Below are positions 52,570 to 64,000 of a stretch of DNA of 64,000 nucleotides, piece by piece (position 1 is the first letter of the stretch; every line of letters starts with the position of its first letter). Location of the stretch: NCBI GenBank assembly GCA_946406115.1, contig OX291547.1:17489001-17553000 (forward strand), in the 5' to 3' direction. The notes under the pieces were generated by a model. It saw only the letters and a program-made list of their open reading frames with translations. It had not been told where the DNA came from and did not search any database. The stretch is from Apoda limacodes (lineage: Eukaryota > Arthropoda > Insecta > Lepidoptera > Limacodidae). The position numbers and the translations under genes were made by a program.

Positions 52570-54150
52570 AACCTGTTGTATGCTGGATAGTGTTGTACCT
52601 AGGGCAATCATAATTATTAGAAAACTCTTGTAATATTATCTATGACAACCGAAGCATTCTCCGTCAACTCCAACGTGAAGATAGTTTTCATTCGCCGGTG
52701 CCGTACCTATTAGTCCCAATAGTTGGAGTGCCTACTATTTAGCTTCATGCAGTGTGTTACTTTCCTATAATTTCAGGCATTATCTTTTATTTCTGTAATA
52801 TATATGTATTGACGTAGAGTTTTAATTTACATTACTAAGCGGGGGCTTTACATTCGACACACTTTAAAAATTGGTCTGGCAAGTGAATTGGCCGCTTCGT
52901 TGTGCTGTTACAATTACAACAAAACACATAACAAATAAACAAACAGACTTTCACATCTATATCTTTATCTTAAAAATCTTACCTTATTTAGGATATTCAT
53001 ATTATTCGGCTGAGTCATGGCAAGTCATAGTAAGTACACATCGCACGCGCGGACCTAATATTTTTTTATCGTCGTCGGAACCAGTTATTGAACCTTGACT
53101 TGACTTTTCAAAACTAATTCACCTCGCATCGCACAGATAACCTAGACCTCTTGTCCTCAGATGCCCTGTCACCCAGCTTAGTCCTGGATCGTATCCGGTT
53201 ATATTTAAATGCACTTATCATTTCTGTAAAGACTAACATCTTGTTTATTTCACTTGTGACCTACGTATTTTACTTAATCCTATTCGGGTAAAAAATATTT
53301 TTAATACTATTAGGCTGAAAATTATTTTAATTCTTGTATCTATACCTTACTTCCTGCAGAGTTGTACCTTTTTATGTGAATTAATCTATTCTTCCTAATC
53401 TTAACCAAAGTATTATAAAACACTTCATGTTTCTTATCGGTAAGCGATACCGCCGGTAATGACTATCCATTAATCGAATACCCGATCGATAAATCAAGAA
53501 TCGTAGATATCTATGGATAAATTCATCAGCGGTGACGGTGGCGGTTTCGCTTGTACGCCTATCACCAAAGAATTAGGTAATTCAACAAACTATGAACTAA
53601 GACAGTCCCTGAAATATGAAATAAGATATAAAAACATCGTATTTTAAACGTTGTTCCTATATATATATAGACTTTTATAAACCTGCTATTAAGACCTTTT
53701 CTATAACTCTTAAATCTATCAAACTGTAAGAATAAGTGTTAATGATGAAAAAAGTGAAATCAATTCAGCAAGGTTTAGGTCAATTGAAATTGAATACTAT
53801 TACTAAAACTCGTGATTAAATCTGGTCATGCTTCGAAAGGACTGCTGACACAGCAGCACCAACAGTGGAACTGGTAGACAACTTATTGACGCCCCCAGAA
53901 ACTCGGTACGTTACCTTCAATTTATTTTCAAAATCCTTGTTCGTGGTGGTCGATGTTACTTGTCTACGTACACCGCTCAATAAATACTGAACGCAATTTG
54001 TCGAAGGCAGGTAAGTAACAACAGAAAACTTAAGCTATCCGCCAAGTCTTATATGCAGGTTAAAAATAACGGTAAAAAATTCGAGTTGGGAGTCCAACTC
54101 AATAAGGTTTTCGTACCAGAACCCCACAACCAAATAGTACAATATATACT
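52570..54150. other. intergenic, nothing recognised
   Basis: No gene, RNA or repeat could be named over this stretch. Confidence 0.4.
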
Positions 54151-54153
54151 CCC

Positions 54154-54775
54154 CAGAGTCGGATTAAATATCGAGGGCGCCCTAGGCAAGCACCTTATCG
54201 GCGCCTCTCTAGCGGCCATAGATTAAAAATTACCACTAGTAGACTTGCAGTAAGTACAATACATTGATTATGATGACTGTAGTTGGTATTACATGATTGT
54301 GTTATATACCTCGTATAGTCAGCGTTAGCAAAGAAAGCGCCTAAAACTGTATGTTTTTAAGAAACATTAACCTTTTTATGTTTTCTGTAAAATTAAAATG
54401 CATAATATACTATATCTATAAACCATTTGGCCGGAAGAAGATATCTGAATGATAGTAAAAACATAATTAAAATTCGTACCTAGTTTAGAAGATCTTAGCG
54501 TGCATAGGGGCAAAAAGCGGGAAACGACTTTGTTTTATATTATAGTATATAAATACTATAGTTGTAGGAATAATCAAGAAGAAAGAGCACTCTTTGAAAG
54601 CTCTACGGCTCCTTAGAATTAAAGAATCTTTTTATGTTGAGTAAGTAGGTCATGCTGGTACTTACTGACACAATTATTTTTTTGTTATTTTTCTAAAATT
54701 TCGCCCCTTTGTAACCTCGCGCCCTAGGCACGTGCCTAGTTTGCTTTAGGGATAATCCGCCTCTGTACTCCCACA
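54154..54775. mobile_element. hAT-like non-autonomous element with target duplication
   Basis: Left end CAGAGTCGGATTA and right end TAATCCGCCTCTG are inverted repeats of the CAG..CTG hAT type. Subterminal 'gcgccctaggcaagcacc' and 'gcgccctaggcacgtgcc' also relate to each other. The flanks share tactccc (54147-54153 and 54776-54782), close to the 8-bp duplication expected for hAT. It is 622 bp with no transposase. A split relative lies in Ars2 intron 1. Confidence 0.75.
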
Positions 54776-55175
54776 ACACAATACGTAATCATATGCATCT
54801 ATCTATATCATAAAGATTTCGCCTTAGAATTGTAGATGAGCGGTTTTTTTTTACGAAACTAGTATCTAAGTATGTATCTACAGTTGATCTATTTGTAATT
54901 TATTTGTTACTTTACTTAAGGGTTTACACTATTATTAGGGTTTGGTCTCGGGAAATATTATGTATACTTTTTTTTTTTTGTAGAATAAGATTTAAAATTC
55001 AGTATGCGTCCGTTTTCGTACGTTCCGTTCGTCGGTGTCAAAAATATCGCAATTTTATTATCGTTTGCAACAAACTGTCTGTCGTCATTTACGATTGTCT
55101 TTGTCGATGTTTCCATTGTAAAATGCCTCTATAAACACACGTTTGGATGAGGCATTTCAGAGCAAATTTGTCAGA

Positions 55176-55545
55176 TTAAGGGTAAAAGCCGTAGAATGTT
55201 TTTATAAAAAAATGATTTGCTATAATCTTCCGTGAATTAAACTTATTTTGATTTTTTAAAAAAAGAACTAAATATTTAGTGCTCGCAGTTTTTGGTTTCA
55301 TGAGATTGTAATAAGCCATTATTTTTTTTATATATATTTGAAGTTTGCTCCGTACAAGAAATTCCGTAACCTTTGCAAAAATATTAAAAAAAAATGGCTT
55401 ATCAGAATCTCATGAAACCAAAAACGGCAAACTCTTAAATTTTGTTACTTTTTTAAAATCAAAATGTAAAGTAAGATTTTGGGAAACCTCGGAGATTATG
55501 GAAAAATAATTTTGTAGGTATACAATCTGCGGCGTTTACCCTTAA
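55176..55545. mobile_element. foldback (near-palindromic) element with TTAA ends
   Basis: Nearly the whole 370 bp folds on itself. TTAAGGGTAAAAGCC at the left end pairs with GGCGTTTACCCTTAA at the right. 'tttttggtttcatgagatt' (about 55289) pairs with 'aatctcatgaaaccaaaaa' (about 55405), and 'aataagccatt' with 'aatggcttat'. The TTAA at both ends could be a target duplication. The GGGT termini differ from the CCC of piggyBac. Confidence 0.75.
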
Positions 55546-55549
55546 AATG

Positions 55550-56640
55550 TAAATATTCATAGTGTGAATTTGTGCGCATTTTAACAATTTAACTTTTAAC
55601 TATTTGATTTAGAGTGTTTAATTTGGACCCTACATTTCGTCCATCAATTGAAGAATATATAACAAAACAAATTACTCAAATAGGTTCTTACGTCTGTGAA
55701 ACCTATAATTTTGTTGTTTAACGTTTCAAGTGGCAAAATCGTGTTATAAAAAGTGTCAAAAGTATCGTATGTGTAAAGTTTTTGTCCCAAAATTAAACAT
55801 GATTTTTTTGTAAAAATTTTTATTTATTGCAAATACGTGAAGCGACGCGACGGTCTGTCTTCCGCCATTTCGACGACGCATATACGTATATTTAGTTATT
55901 TGATCAAGTTTTGATGTGCCAACTACTTTTGGACCCCGAGTTTCAAACGGCAATCTTCGACTAATGAAGACTAAATTAATAAGATACCACAATAAAGATT
56001 AAAATGTCCTTTTAGAGATTGGAGAATCGGATCCGTTATTCGAATACACCTACATGTTTAAGGCCTTAAAGACGTTTTCTTCTGCTGGCTTCCTGTACAA
56101 TAAAATTAGATCCTCTTTAAATAACAAAAACTTATACATTCTTTAAGAAATAATAGCAAAGAGCAAACTGCTTTTAAAAACAAATAACACTGTTTGGCAC
56201 AATTGTCCTAAAATAAATTTAATAATATTACGTGTATTAAATTGCTTGTTTAATTATAACCAAAATTGCCGAATGATATGATAGTATACACGCAACGTTT
56301 ATAAGTTATAGTTTTTTTTTTTTATTAGTCTGTAGGGAATACAAAGAATGCTGAATCTCTAGCTAAAAACTTGTTAAAAAATTAAACAGGAAATTTCAAC
56401 AGGATACTAAGCGGATAGAAGAACGTTACTAAGAAAGATGGTATGCCAAAATATTACCAGATTACACTGTTGGTTTGTTATTTAAGAGGATTTTACAGTT
56501 CACAAAAGTAAAAGATAATTTTTAATCATTTTATGACATAACATCTGGCTCATTTTTCTATCACATACCTACCTATTCAAATCTGCTTTGTTTTGTTCAC
56601 TTTATGAGTATATACATAAGTGAATAGTAAAGTACCTATT
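55550..56640. other. intergenic, nothing recognised
   Basis: AT-rich. The minus-strand frame 55756-55992 has no known domain. Confidence 0.4.
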
Positions 56641-56641
56641 G

Positions 56642-56725
56642 CTGGGAGTTCCCCGTTACGCGGGTGCGGTTGCAATTGAGTGGGGGCGAGAAGCGCCCCG
56701 GCACTCTTTGATAGGCTTAGTAGGG
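56642..56725 (-). repeat. jockey-type LINE 3' UTR fragment, antisense
   Basis: The reverse complement reads 'agagtgccggggcgcttctcgcccc', then 'caaccgcacccgcgtaacggggaactccc'. This matches 60621-60690 at the end of the jockey-like element on the other strand. Confidence 0.65.
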
Positions 56726-57670
56726 TTCCCTTGACGCTCTTTGAGTACGAAACCCTAAACCGTTCAACGTAATAAATCTGCCTAACGGCTACTTTAAATA
56801 AAAACATTTTAGTAAATACGAGTATAATTTCGATTTTCGAACCCAGAGTTGAGTGTAGCATTTTGTTTTGGAGACTTATATATGCTTGCCAGCCTTCATA
56901 CGTCCTCACTGCTGGGGCACGGCCTATATACATACTACTTATATAATATATGTATACTTATATAATACTTATATATGTATACTTATATATACAGGTACCT
57001 TGAATGCGCAGAATTAATTTTTTAGATTTGTTTCAGGTAGAGGCGCAGGGTGCGAGGGGTGCACTACTACCTTTCAAATCACAAAACTGGTTTTACCGAA
57101 ATTGAAAAATTGGATGAACCGGGCTTACACACATTTTTATTTTGAGTCTTTTATTATGTTTTAGATTTATCAGAATCTAATTTTATTTTATCATACATTT
57201 CATTCTCAAAATGTATTTTTATTTGTTTGTTTCTACAATATTAGATATTACTTAGATCTAATTGCCCTGAAACTTTGGTAAGTTTTAGAGCACATGACCA
57301 AATTTCCAAAGAAATTGAATCTTGATCCAATGCATTAAAATCGTAAAACCGATTTTTAAACAAACATCCGGTTTTATGACCTCTAGTTATGACGCGTCAT
57401 ACCTCTAGTTATGAGACTTCATCATTATGTGTCCTGTTGCGGCCACAAATTCTTTCACATAAAATTATCATGCCAAAATATTGTTGTATTAACATTTTAT
57501 TTAGTATTGTGTGTTGTACTGTGTTTTCCACAATATTATTATGATTTATTGATGAGAGACCAGAAAAACTGTTTCAGATTTCGTTTTAATATAAAAAGAG
57601 TGCGAGGAAGTATATAAAGTTTTGAATAGGTTAAAAATAACTGAATGAAACAACTAATTAAACATATTAT
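56725..57670. other. intergenic, low-complexity TA-rich segments
   Basis: Positions 56932-56995 hold repeated 'tatgtatacttatata' units. Positions 57250-57330 resemble a LINE tail ('ccctgaaactttggtaag'). No gene seen. Confidence 0.35.
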
Positions 57671-57823
57671 AGTGCAACAAACTTTTCTGACCCGGCGCGC
57701 GGTCAAAAATCACGTATTAACATCACATATCACTACAGTCGCCATATTGAAATCGTGTGAATTTACAACGACACTAGCGACACAAACACCCAAGGACAGA
57801 AAGTTAGAAAAGTTTGTTGCACT
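57671..57823. mobile_element. 153-bp MITE with 18-bp perfect terminal inverted repeats
   Basis: AGTGCAACAAACTTTTCT at 57671-57688 is the exact reverse complement of 57806-57823. The interior is non-coding with 'cccggcgcgcggtcaaaaatc'. The flanks do not show a clean long target duplication. Superfamily unassigned. Confidence 0.8.
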
Positions 57824-57883
57824 GTACATAATTTTGAAATTACATAAAACCTTGAATTGCGACAGTTGTTTATTTAGAGGCCG

Positions 57884-57906
57884 ATATATATATATATATA
57901 TATATA
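57884..57906. repeat. (TA)n microsatellite
   Basis: An uninterrupted TA run of about 11 units. Confidence 0.9.
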
Positions 57907-58825
57907 ATGAAAAATATAGTATTGCCTTGTCCGTCTGCTCGTATCGACGCCCCCGTGCAATAATCTAGTAATGTACTATTACTGATTTTTTTACATAAAA
58001 TGTGCATCTATTGCCTGGGATTCATTTATGCAATTTTTTTCATATTTTTTTTTATTACTTTATAAAAAATATTCCCATGACATTTTCTTTGCACGGAACT
58101 TAAACTGCGTATTGACGCAATCTAGCCTAATGTTTAATATTTTTTTGCAATTGATACATAAAAGATTATAACAAAAATATCTTGTATCATAAATTATAGT
58201 AAGTATTGCGTCCGCGACAGTACTCATGCGGAAACATCCCTTCCACGTTTCCCTTACCGCTCTATACCACGGTTCATTTTATTTCGTTCATAATGAATTG
58301 AATGTTTAGGCTGTGACTAAACGTCGATAGACGATTTACTGTGATTTATTACTTCCTATGTATGTGAACATATCCTTGCTTGACATCTTAATAATATTAT
58401 TTTCCATGACTAACTTGGTATATCTCTTAGATTAAGCCATAAAAGTGCACCTGCCGATTACGTGCCTTGAATTTGTATATGCCATGTAAGACAAAGTCAA
58501 GTAATGTATATATGTACAAATATAGCCCGGAATGCGTGGAGGATTCGTGGCGTGGTGAGTATGAGGTATGAGCGTAAGGTAGGTACGTCACCCGGATGTG
58601 TCCATAGCGGTAAGTAGGTAGGAGCTGCCTGCAACTTGCACGCACGCCTGCGGCTGCGGTCGCTCGATAAACTAATGGCTCTTGTCATATTATGCGCAGT
58701 AGATCAAGTACATGTCACGATTTTAATGTTGATGGCTACTTTGACTTAGCAGGTACATCCAAATGGAAATTTAGAACATACAATAAATAATGTTTCGAGT
58801 TACATGTTTGATTTTTATTTAGGGT

Positions 58826-60780
58826 TCCGTACTAAAATGGAAAATTCGCCGCCCTCCGCAGGGTGGCCCCCAAACCTTAAAAACCAAAATGAATTATCCC
58901 AATTCCTCTCGTCCCACAAACCGGATGTCTTCCTCATCCAGGAAACGATCCTAAAGCCCCTTCGATCGCGAACTATCGCACCGTCCGTAATGATAGAACT
59001 GCCTCCAATCTCGGAGGCACTCTCATCTATTACAGGCGCTCCCTGCATTGATCCACCACTTACGAACTTAGAAGCATCCGTCTGCCGCTTAGCGATGACC
59101 GGCCATCAGCCGATCATCATTGCATCGGTTTATCTCTCTCCCTTAAAAGACTTGCTTGAGAGCGACCTTCAGTCGCTCTTAAATTTAGGCGACGCCGTCA
59201 TTCTTGCCGGAGACCTAAATTGCAAGCATCGCCGCTGGAACTCTTCAGTAACTAGAGAGGCAGACTCCTCGACGATTTAGTTGACAGACAAAACTCTGAC
59301 ATCATCGCTCGCATGACGCCCACTTACTTTCCCCACAATACTTGGAATAATACTACTCGACATAGCACTTCTAAAGAATGTAAGGCTAAGCTTTCGCTCT
59401 ATAGAGGTGCTTAACAAACTTGACTCGGACCACCGATGCGACAGCACTCATGCGTCCATCAAGTCCTCCGCATCACGGAACATATTCTCATTGGCTTCCA
59501 ACCAGTATTACGTAAGGCCCGCTTCACGAGCGCTGTCTTCTTCGATGTAGCGAAAGCTTTCGACAAAGTCTGGCACAACGGTTTAATTTTTAAACTGTAC
59601 AACTTTCAGTTGCCAGATCGTCTCGTTCACATCATACGAGACTATTTGTCGAATCGTAGCTTTCGGTACAAAGTTGAAGGCACTCCCTCTTCCCCCCGTC
59701 CCATAGAAGCAGGAGTCCCGCAAGGGTCCTTGCTCGCCCCCATCTTGTACCTTCTGTACACCAACGACATCCCTAAAACGATTGGTACCCAACTAGCCCT
59801 CTTTGCAGACGATACCGCTCTCTACACCACCGATAGGCAAGTGAGTCGAATCACTAAGAGACTCCAACCCGCTTTCACCGCCCTAGGCGAATGGTTTCGG
59901 AAATGGAGAATCGAGGTGAATCCCGACAAAAGCTCTGCCGTACTCTTTACCGTAGGCTGCCCTCCGCGGCCATCTCCCCTCTCTCTCTTCGGTCGTGCCA
60001 TTCCTTGGCAAAATAAGCCCAAATATCTCGATGTGACCATGAATAGGCGTTTGAACTTCCACGCTCACACCAAAATAGTCAGAGACCGAGCCACTTTTGT
60101 TCTTGGTCGTCTTTATCCCATGATAGGCAAGTACAGTAAGATGTCGCTTAGAAATAAGCTGAATCTTTACACAACTTGCATCCGCCCCATACTAGCTTAT
60201 GCTAGCGTAGTCTTTGCGTTATCTAACACTCCACAAACTTCAAACCCTCCAAAACCGCTTTCTCAGAGCGGCTTCCGGAGCCTCTTGGTACGTCCGCAAT
60301 GCGGACCTACACAGAGACTTCGAACTCCCCACGATTCCCCATTATTTCAAAGACCTGGCAGTCCGCTTTTTCGAGCGTACACAAAATCACCCGAATCGAT
60401 TAATTGTGCAATCCACAACGTATCATCCCCCCGATCGACCTCGGCACGGTCGTAAAACTATAGTTAGGCGGCCTCGGCACGCACTAACGGCCCCAGATGA
60501 CGATCTCGCTGTCCGGATAGCGAGATTAGTCTCTACGACCTCCCCGAATAGTGCCTCCCTCCAAACACAACGCCGACGTCCCCGGGTTCGTCGGCGCCCG
60601 CAAGGATACACGAGGTATTAAAGAGTGCCGGGGCGCTTCTCGCCCCTTCTCAATCGCAACCGCACCCGTGTAAGGGGGAACTCCCCTCCTGGCGGTGAGC
60701 CCTTGAGCATTGGGCGCTATATGGGCTGAGGTTCCTTCAGAGTCTGCAAAATCCAACTGCATAGTCAGTTCAGAAAAAAA
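58826..60780 (+). pseudogene. jockey-clade LINE with internal deletion
   Basis: Frame 58838-59280 encodes an AP-type endonuclease piece: F-L-I-Q-E-T with the catalytic Glu, then V-I-L-A-G-D-L-N-C-K-H-R-R-W. The frame is lost at about 59280. Frame 59436-60455 encodes the RT from F-F-D-V-A-K-A-F-D-K-V-W through G-V-P-Q-G-S-L-L-A and F-A-D-D-T-A-L-Y to the thumb. The endonuclease C-terminus, linker and first RT motifs are missing, so roughly 1 kb has been deleted near 59280-59440. The C-terminal part shifts frame at about 60215. The 3' UTR ends in poly-A at about 60780. GC-richer than its surroundings. Confidence 0.85.
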
Positions 60781-60784
60781 AAAC

Positions 60785-61250
60785 AAGACACACGTTTTTT
60801 TTGTTTTTACTTTATGAATCAGGTACCTATTGGCTGTACATTTCAAAAATACTTCTCTTTAAAGAGCTCTATGTTGCTAGACCAAAATAGAAGCCTGAAA
60901 TTTTCATAGAATGTGTGTTGCTATTAGGATTTCCCATACAATCAATGAATATATTTAAATTCAATTAGGTTTCTTTGAACACTTTGTAATCGTCAATACA
61001 ATCTACTTAACAATGTTAATTTCTGCCTAAAATAGCCGACAGGAAACTTAACTAATTAAAGTAATAATACAATACTTTGTTTATCAACTAACAAGTATAA
61101 AATCTGTATTGAAACAATAATATAAATAAGTTAAAGTATAGTAATTTATGTAGCATATCGTAACAACGGTACTTAATACATACCTACAAGCTTCTAACTT
61201 AAAACGATTATAGTGTAGGTAAGATCTATAAGGACTCGCACAGTCTGTAG
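60785..61250. other. intergenic, nothing recognised
   Basis: AT-rich spacer without recognisable features. Confidence 0.35.
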
Positions 61251-61254
61251 TGGC

Positions 61255-61585
61255 ACGGAACCCTCAGTGCAAAAGTCCGTCTCGCACTTGGTCAGTTTTT
61301 AGGGTTCCGTATCCAAAGGGTTATTAGCGGAACCCTATTACTAAGACCTTGCTGTCCGTCCGTCTGTCACCAGGCTGTATCTCATGAACCGTAATAGTTA
61401 GACAGTTGAAATTTTTACGGAAGATGTATTTCTGTTGCCGCTATAACAACGAATAATAAAAAACCGAATAAAATAAATGTTTAATGGGGCTCCCATACAA
61501 CAATCATGATTTTTTGCCGTTTTTATAGATAATGGTACGGAACTCTTCGTGCGCGAGTCCGACTCGCACTTGGCAGATTTTTATT
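61255..61585 (+). repeat. 'gggttccgt' repeats, 3' end of one copy and a second copy
   Basis: 61255-61300 'cggaaccctcagtgcaaaagtccgtctcgcacttggtcag' is the 3' end of one copy. 61300-61585 is a second copy from 'ttagggttccgtatccaaagg' to 'gtgcgcgagtccgactcgcacttggcagattttt'. They lie head to tail. Confidence 0.65.
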
Positions 61586-61589
61586 ATTT

Positions 61590-62085
61590 CGTGTGACAAT
61601 GTTTTTGCTTTAAAGCAAAAATTGTGCAAAAACGACCCTTATCTCCATAGTTTGCAAGCCAAAAAATTTAATTTGTTTTATTGCAGTTATTTTTTATCAA
61701 ATGATACAAAACATTTATTTTCATCATATTTTTGAAAATTATTAATTTCCTAAATTTTAAAAAGTATTAAATTTTGTTTAAATACTTTTATTAAATTTAT
61801 TGATTTTTATAGGTAATATTTTTTGTTAGTTTTCAATAGACCTAATAATAAATTATACAAAAATAAAGAAAACAGATTGGCTCATTTAAATTATTTTTTC
61901 TTACCTATAATGTTTATAGAAAGTAGATTTATATCATTAGCAAAGTTATATAAGTTTTCGTACTCAAAGAGAAACACGGTGCCCAACTACTGTCACTTCG
62001 CTGTCTTACAGGGTGTTACAGACTTGAAGTTTGGATATTTTGAGTAGAATGTATGATGTCATACGGTGCAAAAAAAGTGGTATCT
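61590..62085. other. intergenic, nothing recognised
   Basis: AT-rich. The frames 61532-61735 and 61823-62047 have no known domain. Confidence 0.35.
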
Positions 62086-62089
62086 TATT

Positions 62090-62490
62090 GTTTATTTCAT
62101 AAATAAGCTCAAAGTCGGTAAGCGAGCTATGGAGAGAGATTGCTTGGTGTTTCTTTGCGCGATAAAATCCGGAACAAGGTGATTGCCGAAGAACAAAAGT
62201 CACCGACGTTGCTCAAACAATTTGCAAGCTGAAGTAGCAATGGGCAGGCTACATCACTCGTCGAACCGATAACCGATGGGGGAAGGAAGGAAGGAAGGTT
62301 TTAGAGTGGCGACCACGGATCGGAGGAGGCAGCGTTGGACGGTTACCTACGAGACAGTGGACAGACGACCTGGTTATAGCCCCAGGAAGCCGATAAGCGC
62401 AGGCGACATAAGACCGGCAATTAAGGAAACATATAAAGGAAGCCTCTGTTCAGCAGTGGACGTCTTCCGGCTGAAACGACGACGAGTTAA
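62090..62490 (+). pseudogene. RTE-clade LINE, C-terminal fragment, second copy
   Basis: Nucleotide similarity to 48600-48965: 'ctttgcgcgataaaatccg', 'tcgtcgaaccgat', 'gactacggatcggagg/gaccacggatcggagg', 'tggacagacgacctggtta', 'caggaagccgat' and 'cagcagtggacgtc'. Frameshifted, with a GGAA microsatellite at 62281-62298. Confidence 0.7.
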
Positions 62491-62499
62491 AGGTTGACC

Positions 62500-63190
62500 T
62501 AAAATAGTATCTTTAATGGGAAATTCAATTAAGTTATATATAGGAGTCCTATGAAAAATAGGATTTTACCTACCCTAGTATGCAGGATGACATTTTTGTT
62601 AATGAAATTAGAAAAAGGAGGGTTAGGCCAGTGCAAGTTTGCGGACATTGTTGAACTAGTGGCCAACCCACCCACTGACAGACGATCTATAAGTCGCCCA
62701 AAAGGCCTTGTCGTAATTTAACAACCAGCATGAGTAAATTAGGAACAAAAATGTTTTTTATTCTTTTATATCATAGAAAACAAGCGATTGGGGAGGGGGG
62801 GATGGTTTAAGATGGCAGATATAAGTACAACCGGGTGACAAGGCCCACAGTTTTCAAAAGCCCTAGCGTAGAAAACCCAGTAAAATACAATTAAATCGCG
62901 CCAACTTCATAGTACATATGAAACGGACCAAAGGGGACGCAAGAACGCAGCAGCGGGCAGCGTGCCACCGCCAACTTGCCAGTGACACCCGGTTGTTCGC
63001 TGACTTTAGTTACGGCTACTCATATCACTTATTTTTGCTTCCCCGAAACGTAAGTTTTTACTTGTTTATACTGCGATTTCTTAGTAGATTTTTGTTAAGT
63101 GTGTTTATTTGATTATTATTCTTTTGATATTTAGATTAACATGCGCGATTTTATATCTTTATTTCGAAAATAAACATTTTGTGTTGCAAA
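62500..63190. other. intergenic, nothing recognised
   Basis: Frame 62918-63112 has a basic start but no known domain. Confidence 0.35.
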
Positions 63191-63194
63191 GCCC

Positions 63195-63450
63195 ACGTCT
63201 TTTAGGAAGGCCCAACATAGTTGTTGCTTTGGATAAAAAATGCTATAGTTCATCGTCTGTCAGGATGTCTGTTCTCGCCTATAGGTCGCATTTCTTATCC
63301 GACTTTAACGAAACTTGGCACACACATTCCTTGATTTATTTAATAATTTTAGTCGATTGGGATTTTTGATTGGGGGGAAAACGAGGGAAAGTTTTCTGTA
63401 GCGTTATTTACTGACGGATTTCAATCAAATTTGGTAGGCACACTAAAACT
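63195..63450 (+). repeat. RTE-type retroposon tail
   Basis: 'tgtctgttctcgcctataggtcgcatttctta' is followed by 'gactttaacgaaacttggcacacacattc' and 'gacggatttcaatcaaatttggtaggcacac', a doubled 'heat-kinked' tail pattern usual for lepidopteran retroposon 3' regions. Confidence 0.4.
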
Positions 63451-63464
63451 TCCTTCAACACGAG

Positions 63465-63615
63465 TTTTTTTTTTAATACCACCAAAGTGACAAACAAGCT
63501 TACCTTGCTTACTTAACCTGATGTTAAACGGTAACCGTAGCCTATGGACGCTTGCAATACCATAAGCACCACCCACGTGTTGCCGACCCTTTAAAAATCT
63601 AATCACTGCCTGTTG
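63465..63615 (+). repeat. Zenon/CR1-like repeat, 5' part
   Basis: 'aataccaccaaagtgacaaacaagcttacc', 'gcctatggacgcttgcaatacc' and 'cgtgttgccgaccctttaaaaatctaatc' match the start of the 12105-12695 family. Confidence 0.55.
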
Positions 63616-64000
63616 CGAAAAAAAACTCGTGAGGTTTGCAGCTCACAGAGCCACTAGTATTTATAAACTTATTATTTGTTCTCAGATCATATCTACCTCG
63701 AAGAAGCGGGGGAGTTGGAGTGAAGATAATTTGAGATCAGCTAATAAAAGAATACTTATTTATTATTATAAAATACTTTAACCTCACATAACTTACCTAA
63801 TTAATAGTAAAAAATAAACTAATAAAAGTACTGATCTACTTACATTTCAGTATCGAATTTAATAGGGCCTTGTAACCCACCATAAGGAACTTCTAAAACA
63901 AATATGTGTAATAAGGCCCGATGTATAAAAATTATAAATCAAAAATCTTGCAAATAAATACTTAATTCTGGCAAAAATAACAATATTTTTTAATTCGCGC
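63616..64000. other. window end, nothing recognised
   Basis: AT-rich, no features. Confidence 0.35.

Overview
The window looks like nuclear DNA of a moth or butterfly (Lepidoptera). It is AT-rich, its genes are split by large introns, and it carries repeat families I know from lepidopteran genomes: 'gggttccgt' repeats, 'ggtggcaaacaagc' Zenon/CR1-like repeats, Helitron-like fragments ending CAGCTAGT, RTE, jockey and Tc1/mariner remnants, and tRNA-headed SINEs. Species cannot be named from the sequence. Only two genes can be supported, both on the + strand. Everything else is introns, intergenic DNA and transposon debris.

Gene 1 (4338-14469, four coding exons) encodes a 525-residue single-pass type II membrane protein. 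It has a cytosolic N-terminus of about 185 residues, one membrane segment, a stalk with N-glycosylation sequons, two tandem four-cysteine modules and four LDL-receptor class A domains. It ends there, with no protease domain. All internal introns are phase 1, the usual arrangement for shuffled LDLa exons.

Gene 2 (20899-47664) is Ars2, the serrate RNA effector molecule homolog, a nuclear partner of the cap-binding complex. Fifteen common coding exons were placed by splice sites, phase continuity and family similarity. They are followed by two possible last exons: 46006-46081 and 47586-47664. Both fit the phase of exon 15 and both encode a version of the short conserved Ars2 C-terminal tail, with an N/R-D-L-D core. 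The predicted proteins are 873 and 874 residues. This apparent duplicated, mutually exclusive terminal exon is the most interesting observation in the window. A tandemly duplicated 174-bp block carrying AATAAA lies between the two exons. A motif resembling the Drosophila core-promoter element Ohler motif 1 lies about 80 bp upstream of the Ars2 start.

Layout: 1-4310 intergenic with Helitron-like and RTE-like repeats; 4311-14700 the LDLa gene, whose 6.9-kb third intron is full of repeats; 14700-20800 intergenic with a jockey-superfamily LINE, a Tc1 remnant and Helitron-like pieces; 20800-48000 Ars2, whose introns hold a second LINE copy, pogo-, piggyBac- and hAT-type MITEs, two oppositely oriented SINEs, and mariner and Tc1 remnants; 48000-64000 a gene-free tract of RTE, jockey, hAT and foldback elements.
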